Shown here: positions 24,252 to 33,500 of the stretch, one piece after another
Position numbering within the stretch: position 1 is the stretch's first letter
Layout: each line of letters starts with the position of its first letter
DNA from: Podospora comata
Lineage: Eukaryota > Ascomycota > Sordariomycetes > Sordariales > Podosporaceae
DNA: 64,000 bases
Assembly: GCA_017354895.1 (NCBI GenBank)
Contig: CP071499.1
Coordinates: forward strand, 3,410,001 to 3,474,000
Direction: 5' to 3'
The notes under the pieces: generated by a model
What the model saw: only the letters and a program-made list of their open reading frames with translations
Told to the model about the DNA's origin: nothing
The model's database searches: none
Made by a program: the position numbers and the translations under genes

Positions 24252-24776
24252 ATGGCTCGCAGTGCCATACCATCCACCACCCGGCCCCGGTACGTCGTCC
24301 GTCCGGCACCTCCCGGACCTCCCGACCCTGCGATTCGGGTGCAGGCCTGGCTGGATCGTGTGGTCCGCAAGATGAAGGACGGGGTCCTCCCCATTTCGTC
24401 GGTACGTCGAGCCCTGGACGCATCAATGCTCGGTTCTCCCCAGCGGCGCAAATGGGTCCCAGCTCGCCCCTTCCTTCTGGCCAGTTCCGAGGATGGCGGC
24501 ATATTCGGAGTGAAGCGCAATCCGGATTTTTCTCCTCGCCCGATTCCTCGTCCTCCTCCCCCAACCTTTCCTCCTCCCCCAACAATTCCTCCTCCGACGA
24601 TGACGACGATGACGAGTGCTCGTCCTCGTCCTCCATCTTCTGATGCTCTTGTTCCGGTCGTGTTTGTTCCCGTGGTGTTGGTTCCGGTTGTGTTCGCTCC
24701 GGCTGTGCCCGCTCTGGTTGTCTTCGCCCCGGTCGTTTTCGTTCCGGTCGTCTTCGCTCCTTGGACTCCGTTGTGA
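24252..24776 (+). CDS. Hypothetical low-complexity protein, possibly frame-disrupted
   Basis: An ORF of 174 codons with a good start context (GACAATGG). Residues 1-~90 have ordinary composition (basic, with AWLDRVVRKMKDG); the rest is Pro-rich and then Val/Pro repeats (VFVPVV-like) from a 15-bp minisatellite. From about 24500 to 24640 another plus frame reads as a Ser/Asp-rich stretch (SSSDDDDDDE) that looks more like a natural protein tail. The present frame may therefore have shifted, or the C-terminus may come from a spliced form. No family recognised. Could be a degenerate or non-coding locus. Confidence 0.3.
   Translation: MARSAIPSTTRPRYVVRPAPPGPPDPAIRVQAWLDRVVRKMKDGVLPISSVRRALDASMLGSPQRRKWVPARPFLLASSEDGGIFGVKRNPDFSPRPIPRPPPPTFPPPPTIPPPTMTTMTSARPRPPSSDALVPVVFVPVVLVPVVFAPAVPALVVFAPVVFVPVVFAPWTPL
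24653..24770 (+). repeat. Degenerate 15-bp minisatellite (KTTCGYTCCGGTYGT-like)
   Basis: About seven to eight diverged copies of a 15-bp unit (variants of TTCGTTCCGGTCGTC) run through the 3' end of the hypothetical ORF. Because 15 is a multiple of three, every frame stays open and reads as a five-residue repeat. Confidence 0.6.
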
Positions 24777-25684
24777 AGAGTGGCGACGTTCTTTTTGGTT
24801 TGTTTCTGTGCTTTCGTTTCGTTTTGCTGACTCTGCTTCAGTCATTTTTTGTGATGTGTTGTGCGTGCTTTGCTTTGTCTGTATTTTGTTGATGCCCCCC
24901 CAGCGTTCCCCCAGCCCCCAGCGTGTTTTGTGTGTTTTGTTTGGCGTGTTTTGTGATGTGTTTTCCACCCAGCATGCCATCTATTATCTCATGTACTATT
25001 TATTGCCATTTACGGGCGGCGAAGTCGGACTCTGCACCTCCTCGTGGTGTCGCCTGGTAACCTGTTGCAAGTGCACAGGGCCAACGAAGAGACGCAGATG
25101 TAGCTATTAGAATCAACAATGCCAACTTTGATTTCATTGGTTCCTTCAGTATTGTCGTGATATTCATGCTGGTTTGTTCATGTTTCCATGCCACTTGTCC
25201 ATGATTGACCTCTATCAACCAACAAAATAATGATCGCATCACGTTCCAGTTTCATACGAATAATTTCATGTCAGACAAACCGCGATAGGTACGAGCTAGT
25301 AGTTGAAGACGAAAATGCTTTTTGAAAGCGTGAGAAAAGCATGTTTCCGGAAAGCCAGAGGGGTTTGTAACATTGGGAACTGAGGAAAAGGCTCAAGTAT
25401 GTCATAAGATGTGATCATAATTGAATGTTGAAGAATCAACAGATCGGGTGTTGTGGTGGCCAGGTGCATTCAGGGGTAATTCAGGGGCTACTATCACAAA
25501 ACAAGTAAACAAAAAAGCGCAGGGTTAGGGTTATTTTCACTGTCCCTTGTTCAATGCACCTCAAAATTTCTATTCCTCGAGATAAGACTAAATTCATTGT
25601 TTCTCCCCATGCATGATATTCTTTTCTTGTAAAACTTCTCTCCTAGACAGTTCTTACTTCTCTAATCTCACAAGTAGCTGCCCT
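24777..25684. other. Intergenic region, GT-rich at the left end
   Basis: 900 bp with no recognisable gene. The left part (24790-24970) is rich in TTTTGTGTG-type words. A telomere-like AGGGTTAGGG occurs at 25521-25530; two units only, so a promoter-type telobox or chance rather than an interstitial telomere. Confidence 0.4.
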
Positions 25685-26561
25685 CTAAGTATACTGCCAA
25701 GCAGCCGCCCCCTGACCGGGGTAAGGAGTGACCTTGAGGTTGATGGGAGTGCAGTAGTTGAGGCTCTCGGCGTTTGTTGAGTTTCTACCATACAAAGTCC
25801 ACTCGGGCCCAGCAGGACCCGAAGCTCTCGGAGGACAAGCGACCCAACCCCAACCGTTGCCATTGAGGTTGATGAACCCACCGCCCTGGTAGGCGGCAAA
25901 GCCAGTCGAGGTGCTGCCGGACGGCATATATGCCGAATGAGCTTGGGTGTATCCGACATTCCAGTCCGGCGTCAGATAGACCTGTTGACCGCCGGGCACC
26001 ATTGTGTTCATACCAGCTCCGCCGAAGCCGCCCGCCACAATCGATGTGACGTTGCCGGGTGGGCAGTTTGGGTCGACGACAGAAGGGCAGTAGCTCTTGG
26101 TTTCTCCTCCAAGCCACAGACGAAGCCCTTGGGCGGTGACGGGCTTGCCGTCAAGCTGGGGGAGCGCCGGGTTTGAGACGGTGAGAATAAAGGCAGACTC
26201 GGCGGGCGGGAGAAGACTGAGGATGTTATTGTTGCAGGTGTACATGAACTTGCTGTAACAGGCTCCATTGCAATAAGACAGGCCTTCACCGGCTGTGACG
26301 GGGCAGAGAAATTGGTTCTCCCAACATACGTACTGAACACAGATCTGAGTTAGTGTGACGCCGTGCGAGGTGATCTGGAAGCTGTGCAATGATTTTGTAG
26401 GAGATAAAATCAGGGGTAGGTGGTACAAGCCTGGTTGGTTTGTAGAGGTGGTCACTTACGTTGGTAGGGTCATATTGTGCTGGTCCACATTGCTCCAGAG
26501 CACCCAGAACTCGATGGCCTAGGCCAATGAGGACGGCAGCAGTCAGGCTAAATCGAGTCAT
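25685..26561 (-). CDS. Secreted wall protein: CBM52-like module fused to a PhiA-like domain
   Basis: Minus-strand exons 26561-26460 and 26332-25685 (127-bp intron, GTAAGT donor) give 249 residues. Residues 1-~20 form a signal peptide (MTRFSLTAAVLIGLGHRVLG). Residues ~24-70 are a Cys-rich module (QCGPAQYDPTNYVCWEN, FLCP, YCNGACYSKFMYTC) resembling CBM52, a small module found on fungal endo-beta-1,3-glucanases. The remaining ~170 residues (VPGGQQVYLTPDW, TQAHSAYMPSGS, NGNGWGWVACPP) resemble the PhiA family of phialide and conidial wall proteins, related to Aspergillus IgE-binding protein. The protein is probably exported and wall-bound, the CBM anchoring it to glucan. The intron falls inside the CBM-like module. 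Confidence 0.75.
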
Positions 26562-28400
26562 TTCTGCTATCGATAGGAATATTGTGATGATTGTATCCGA
26601 ATGCAAGTGCAAGACCTTTCAAGCGATAACTGCAGAGTCCTAGGTTCTTGGAAGTGATGGTCGAATGGGAAAGATTCAAGAGGTGTGTTTTCGGAGTGAA
26701 AGTCACAGCATTTATATTCCGTTGACGATGCCATGGCACTCGACCCCACGCCTCCTCGTACAAACCTGAGCGGGTAACTGAAATGGGTTGCAGACTCTCT
26801 GTACATGTAGCATCTCGTATTGCTGCCGTCACTTGTCTGCTGATTAGGCAAGGTCTTGTATCCAGGATGGATTACTGCGCGATGTCTTCCGAGTCAGTTC
26901 CGATCAGGTGGACACCAGTTTGTGCCAATGTTACCAAGGAAGTTCACCTTTATCTGCGTGAGGGAGGGATATGGACGGTTCTGTGGAGTACAAGGTGCAA
27001 CTCTGACTGGCCCGGCCAAGCATCTGGCCGATCTGAGTGTGTAAGAGTGTAGCACCCCAGCCACGCCAAACGCAGGAATAACAGTGCCGATGAAAAAGAA
27101 AGCGAGCTCTATATGCGGGGTATACATGTCAATGATGGTTGCCAAGACCCAGCACACCTGACTTCCATGTTTATAGACCTCGTATTCAGAGTGTCGGATG
27201 GGCTGGCTAAATCCATTACTCCATCCGGACTATCCCCGCGCTCAGCAACTGCTGGGCCGCCCGGCTTCGGCTGACTGCGGAAACGCCGGTATTCGTGTCT
27301 TTCGAAGTTGTATTCAGCTTTCTTGTCTCCTGTCACTTGTGTCAATACGGAACACCCGAACAGTCCTGGAGGAAGGTTTGTATAACCTTGGGGTTGGGTA
27401 CTTACACGGGCATGTCTGATTGCAGCTGAGATATCGCCGCCTCGTGTTTTATTCCTGTTCATCGTGAACTTCGTATCAAGAATTATATTGTTGTCCTGCA
27501 CAGACCCTATCCCGCTGCCTAGGTAATATGGCAAGCTCAACCGACTCTATGCAATCATACGATCTGCTTGTGCACAACTCGTAATCCTGACTGCGACTCA
27601 TGATCCCATTTTAGTCTTCTGGCCCACTTAAGGCACACCCTACACACAAGATTGCGATAATGTAAATACACTTCAAGGAGAGCCAGAGATCAAATGGTCT
27701 TGAAAAAGGAGACACCAGGTACTTGAGGATGATTGTTTATGAAGGCGCATTCCCGGCCTAGGGCACTTTCTGTTTTTCTTTCTCAGCAAGGTTTGAGTTG
27801 TCAAGAAAACGCATACTATTTACTCAACTATGCGTCAACGCCTCTCGAACATTTCAGGTTGCCTCCCGTTATATCAAGGATTCACTGACTACCTATTTTC
27901 AAGGACCTCACATATCGCGCGAAGCGTATGTACAACCGGGCAAATTCTGTTTCGCAACTTTCGTCCACAGCACGCCCGCATAATTGATAGACGTATGGGA
28001 TATGGCAGGTAGTCTCGCGCTATGTATGTCTTTGTATACTTGTTGGGCCCCTGTTAAACTCAGTTTGATATGCACCTGAGCCGTGTGTATGGCTTATACG
28101 TCTCGATTGGGTGTGCATATTGTGTTGTCAAGTGGATAAAACTACCTCATTGCAAAATTATATTGCGTTAAGCCCAGCGCAATGATGTCCATATACAACA
28201 GTGACTTGTGTCTCTACCGTTGTAATTTGTCAAGGTTATCTGTGCCAAGAATCATACCGCAGCAGATACCACGTACCTAGATATATTCACAGAACAAAAC
28301 ATAGCTCAACCTAGAACTTTGCTATCACTGATAAAGATTTAATTCTCGGCACAATTTTATCCAACTCTTGTCGTTGATATATTAATGTCCGACTGCCATC
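26562..28400. other. Intergenic region between the PhiA-like and ALDH genes
   Basis: 1.8 kb without a recognisable gene on either strand. The segment from about 27600 to 28380 is visibly richer in A+T than its surroundings. Short ORFs only. Confidence 0.4.
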
Positions 28401-28409
28401 ATCACAGCC

Positions 28410-28505
28410 CCGCAAGTGCCGGCTTCTCCGCACTTCACGGCACCCTTTCGGGTGCCAATTCCGAGTTTAGGGGTTTATTTGTTGGAGTATATCCGCATAA
28501 TGCGG
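28410..28505 (+). promoter_or_regulatory. Cluster of TGCGG/CCGCA half-sites and an inverted repeat upstream of ALDH
   Basis: Within 96 bp there are CCGCA at 28410-28414, 28428-28432 and 28493-28497 and TGCGG at 28501-28505. The last two form a 7-bp-arm inverted repeat around one base. A separate hairpin GGCACCC-TTTC-GGGTGCC lies at 28439-28456. WGCGG half-sites are the recognition core of the Aspergillus zinc-cluster activator AlcR. The cluster sits 117 bp before the ALDH start codon. That a similar activator binds here is inference. Confidence 0.45.
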
Positions 28506-28569
28506 AGTATCTTGCTCGAGGCTATTAAAATTCATGCGCGCTCTTCTCTTCATGTGGATTTCTCTCACC

Positions 28570-28653
28570 ATGAACGGTGAATCTGAACGACATCCACATT
28601 TCAGTTCCAAAATACCAAGAAATGGCACCTCACAGCCCAACTACATCGAATAA
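28570..28653 (+). other. Upstream ORF overlapping the ALDH start codon
   Basis: The first ATG after the promoter (28570, context ACCATGA) opens a 27-codon frame that ends at TAA 28651-28653. It is out of frame with ALDH and overlaps its ATG at 28622. If the transcript starts upstream of 28570, ribosomes would need leaky scanning to make the enzyme. Confidence 0.4.
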
Positions 28654-30233
28654 TGGGGAAGTCTCTGAGAGAACCAGTACTCTTTCCCAGCCTCAGTTTC
28701 TTTTCATCAACGGCAAATATATCCCCAGCTCAGACAATGAAACTTTCCCAGTCAGAAACCCAATAACGGGCAGCGTTCTCTACAACTGTGCTTCTGCTTC
28801 GAAGGCTGATTACGAAACCGCCATCGAGAATGCACACTCGGCCTACCAGACGTGGTCACAGACAGGGCCTTCAGCAAGGAGACGCATCTTCCTCAAGGCG
28901 GCCGACATTATGGAATCGTACATCACAGGGGACGCTCCAGAGTTCATGTCCCAGGAGGTGTCTGCCACTAGGCATTGGGTCAAAATCAACGTCTTTGCCA
29001 CCGCGGGCCTTTTTCGCGAAACCGCAAGCCTGGCCACTCAAATTAGAGGAGAGATAGTCCCAGCTGACAGGCCCGGAACGACAATTTGGGTGGAAAGGCA
29101 GCCGGTGGGCGTGGTGTTTGCGATTTCACCATGGAATGCTCCGGTTGGTTGACTCCTCTTTTCTTCGTCTCTTTGTCGTTTTATTTTCATGACCCAGAGA
29201 GTTAATTATCTCTGTACAGATCAACCTCACCGCAAGAGCAATTGCCGTCCCATTGCTCTGCGGCAATACGGTAGTCCTCAAACCATCCGAGTTCAGCCCA
29301 AAAAGTCAGGATTTGGCCATACGGGCGTTGACTGCCGCAGGCCTACCACCAGGATGCGTCAACGTTTTGCCCACGAGCGCGGAACGGACGCCTGAGGTGA
29401 CCGAATTGGCGGTCAAGCACCCCAAGGTTCTTCGAGTCAACTTCACGGGAAGCGACAGAGTGGGGAGGATCATCGCTGGCTGGGCGGCCACCTGCCTAAA
29501 ACAATGTGTCTTGGAACTCGGCGGCAAGGCCCCTGTTATTGTCTTTGAGGATGCCAACATTGACGATGCGGTCGAGGCGGTGGTGTTTGGGGCCTTGGCT
29601 TTTAGTGGACAGGTGTGCATGTCGACCGAGCGAGTGATATTGCACAAGTCAATCAGCAGGGAGTTCAAAGAGAAACTGCTGAAGAAGGTGGAAACCATCA
29701 AGACCGGCAATCACTTGGAGGACCCGGCAGTTTCGATATCTGGATTGTTCACGTCGGCTCATGCAAAACGAGTGATGAGCTTTGTCAAGAGTGCGGTAGA
29801 CGGTGGTGCGAAACTGCTTGCTGGTGACCTCCAAGTCACTGGCCCGAGAGGTACCATTATCCGACCTCATATTCTTGAACATGTCAGCACAAATATGGAT
29901 ATTGCACACGTCGAGACATTTGGGCCTGTCATGTTACTGTCCGAGTTCGAAACGGACGACGAGGCGGTGGCCTCAGCAAATGACAGCGACTTTTCTTTAT
30001 GTGGGAGTGTCTTCTCAAAAGATACAATGAGGGCCTTGGACATCTCCAAGCGGCTCAGGTTAGGGGCATGTCACATCAACGGGCCGAGCTTATATGTGGA
30101 ATCCACGCTGCCACAGGGGGGGACAGGGGGTGGCAGTGGATATGGACGCTTTGGTGGAATGGCTGGAGTCGAGGCATTCACTGAGAAAAAGATAATCACT
30201 GTTGTCAAACCGGGCCTGAAATTACCCCTTTGA
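28622..30233 (+). CDS. NAD(P)-dependent aldehyde dehydrogenase (aromatic/salicylaldehyde type)
   Basis: Exons 28622-29143 and 29220-30233 (76-bp intron with donor GTTGGT, acceptor TACAG) join in frame to 511 residues. The ALDH motifs are in order: the Asn/Trp motif SPWNAP at the exon junction, cofactor-binding VVLKPSEFSP, FTGSDRVGR, the general base Glu273 in LELGGKAP and the nucleophile Cys307 in SGQVCMS. The C-terminal GGSGYGRFGG motif is present. The style (SGQVCMST rather than the GQCC of acetaldehyde enzymes) resembles fungal vanillin/salicylaldehyde dehydrogenases, which convert aromatic aldehydes to acids in the cytosol. The substrate is inferred. The start at 28622 gives MAPHSPTTS; earlier in-frame codons include no ATG. 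Confidence 0.88.
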
Positions 30234-30594
30234 AGTCAGGCTCGGATCCAACTATTCGTTGATGAGGATCAAGATGATCTTACATCAATATGCTTCATGT
30301 TTCTTGTCACCTTTTGGCAGAGGATCAGGACATAATGGCGAGAAACCTAGGCTTTGTTCATAAACATATCATTATTTCCATCCTCCCAGTGAGCTACCAT
30401 CCTTCTTGCATGACTTTTTTTTACAGACTGACAAGCACCCAAGGTTTGCCCACTTAATTATTAAGCATGAAAAACCCCAAACCCGAAAGTACGAAACGCC
30501 TTGAAGAAACACCCCCTATGTGCAGTACAAAGTACCATGCTTTTTCCCTTACTACCCGCTTGCTCTGATACATCCTCCTTGACATTTGATCAGC
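30234..30594. other. Convergent 3' flanks of the ALDH and prp8 genes
   Basis: 361 bp between convergent stop codons; no gene seen. Presumably both 3' UTRs. Confidence 0.5.
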
Positions 30595-33500
30595 CTATGC
30601 AAAGTTATCCTGTCTGTCCACCCAGACATCTTCCAACTCGTTGAAACTGGAGAAGTGGATCGGACGGTGTTGATCGCTGTAAAACGGCGCAGGTGTATCC
30701 AGCTTAACATGGACCGGTTTCTTCTCCAGGCCGCCAAAGGCACTACCCATGAAGCTGTAATTCCACTTCCCTGATTCAGGCACTAGAAAGAAGCCCCTGA
30801 ACTTTTCACTCAACAGTAACTGCCTCTTCTCGCCCATGGTTGTGGTAAACCCCTGGGGCTGGTCGCTGCCGACATCCTTATTCTCTGCACCCCACTTGTA
30901 GCCCTGCGGCGTGAGCGCCCAGGCTGACAGTGAGACACTGCCCGGTGTAAAGGACACTGCCACAGTTAGGGTGCTCTCCTTGCTCCACGATGGGTGGGCA
31001 TCAAGCAATCGGGCATGATCGGTAACATCCATGGCCGACATATAAGGAAGCTCATTACCAGATGTCGTGTGAATAATGCCGAGAGGCTCCATTCCTTTGA
31101 GCATGTCATGTTGAGGGAGATGCTGAGGCAGCTGAACATTGCGCAAACCACCAATCTGGGGCACCATGACGATACAGCGAACCTCCTTGACTTGATCATT
31201 GTCGGCAGGCGAAGCTCCATACAAATAGCCCGCGACCTGCACTCGAAGATCGGCAATCTGGATAAACTTCTTGAGGATATTTTTGGGCATCACATATGTG
31301 ATGTCATCCACATCATTGTCCAGTGGTGACACGTACATATTGTTCGCCCTTGTCCGCAAATTCGACGTGGCGATAGCCCTCGTGCGCCACTCGGTCTTGG
31401 ACGCAAATGTCTGCTGTTCAAACTGCGATGTTGTCGTGACGATAATCTCCTCTCCATGCACATTTTGAGTCTTGGTTGTGACAGCAGTAAGCTGCTGCTG
31501 CTCCTGTTGCTGCTTTTCAATCTCGGCAGCTTGTTGTCTCTGGAGAGAGGGGGCCGAAATTTCCATACCCAAGATGATGTCGCGTACTTCGCTACTTGTC
31601 AAACTGGAGACATTGACATTATTCTTCTTCCCGTAGTCATTCAAAATCAGATCACGAAGCTGCGTTTCGACCTTGATCCAGTCCTCATCCGAGAGGGAGG
31701 GCCAGATATGATGATCCTGAGTGATGACAGTCTTGTCGGGACGCAATATCAACTTCGTCTTATCCTGGTTGACGTGCAGGGCACGGAGAATGAGAATAAG
31801 ACGAGAGAATGCTGTGTATGAAGAAATGCTCTTGAGCCACTCATCGTAGAGGTTGAAAAGAACCATTTGAGGCTCGGTGGCACGCAAAATCATGTCGCCG
31901 AGCTTCTCCACCTTCATGGCAGCCTGGAAGGGAAGCTGGAGCTCAGAAGCGCGAATCGAAATATTGGGGAAGTCCAGGAGATTGACCTCCAGAGGATCCA
32001 AAAGACCCTTCCGCGTGACAATGAGCTGCTTGGGCTGCTCTTCCACTGGAAGGGATCTGATCAATGCTGCCACTTCTTCAGCCGTTTTCCATTTCGCCAA
32101 CTGGCCCAAGCGCTTCTGCCCTGCCCAGACGCTGGTGTGGATAATCTTCAGGAACAGCTGCCCAGTCCGAGGGTTGAAGATAAAGATCGCACCGTTGATG
32201 GGCTTCGTGGTAAGGTTGCCCTCGAAGGTCTTGTGGATCGTCACACGGTACACATTTGTGTCGTCAATGAAGAGCTGAGTCTGATTGCTGAAAAGCTCGG
32301 AATAATTTTGCGAGTTGAGGAACTCTTGGTTGCTCTCGGAGGCATACAGCTGAAGACCTTTGCGGATACGCTCACGCAACACATAAAGAGCAGGATTGGC
32401 CTTCATGATCTTGGACATGGCTTGCTGAACCAGCGTTTTCAGGCCTGGGAAGTACTGGCCATAAGCAGAATAGAGGTTGTAGGCAAGGTCGATACCAATC
32501 ATGAGGCCGGTAGGCGATGGGTACAAGCTCATGCTATCGGTGGTGTAATCCAGATACTTGGCCCTGACATATCTTTCAATATCATGGGAGTCGTAGTCGC
32601 CGTAGCGCAGCTGAACGTCAATCCAGAACTTGTTTGTCGTGGTTGCCTCGATGACATCTTTGTTGTCGAACAGGAGGGACGGTCGCGTAACATTCCACTT
32701 GTGGCTGGCAAACAGCTGGATGTCTGCGCAGGAACTGTTCATCTTGTAGGATTTACGCGGGTGGATCGTCTCTTTCTGAACAGATTCAATGCTCAGAGCT
32801 TCCAGTTCCTGATCAAAGACCTGGCAGAGATCCATGACAACCGACTCGTGTATTTTCTGCCACAGATGGGCGCGGAAGATCTGGATCAAAGAGATCTTGA
32901 GGGTCGGGATCTTGCCGTGAAGGAAAATACCAGTCAAATCCAGTTGGACCTGGAAACCAACGTAAACATTTGCTCTGTTGATGGTTGGGCTCCACCAAAG
33001 AGTGAACCGACGGTTGGGGATTTGATTGAGACCGGACCGCTGGGCGTTTGTGAGCTTTTTGAACTTCATTGATCTGGGAAATAGTTAGTACACTGCATGC
33101 TGAGGTGTGGATTAGAGGGGGTTTACGCACTCTTCGAAACCGGAGGCCCGCTCCCAGAATAGACCCTCCCAAGAAGGGAAGCCTGTTGCCTTGAAAAGAG
33201 TATGCTCGAGAATCGTCTCAACACCTCCCAGTGCCTGAATGACATCGGTGCGATAGGCATTGAGGTTCCAAAGTTTGCCGTCGTGTCGCTGACTGGTCCA
33301 CCAGAACGGATTGCTCTTCATCAACTGATAAATCTTGAACTCTGCCCGGGTGCGGAATCCCTTGTCGAAGCTCAGCGTGCTGCGGTCCTTTTGGAACAGC
33401 GTGTTGATGCGCGGCAGACCCCGATCCCAGCTGTCTTCTAGATCCTCCAAGGTCAGCCTCCTGTTTTGCTGGTTGGCCTCGAGCCTCTTCTGCGAATATT

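Noticed and set aside
25521-25530. Interstitial telomere repeat (AGGGTTAGGG)
   Set aside because: Only about two units; similar words occur at promoters here (12052, 49895), so a telobox or chance is more likely.
28577-28604. 28-base GT...AG segment in the ALDH leader as an intron
   Set aside because: Far below the minimum fungal intron length; the uORF reading is simpler.
31867-33072. 401-codon plus-strand frame opposite prp8
   Set aside because: It is the antisense shadow of highly conserved prp8 coding sequence; its composition (Leu/Val/Gly-rich) follows from the reverse codons, with no independent domain.
33070-33131. Apparent break of prp8 into two genes, and an alternative GTAAAC donor
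   Set aside because: The GTGCGT donor restores the conserved GFEESMKFKKL segment in frame; the GTAAAC donor four bases on shifts the frame.
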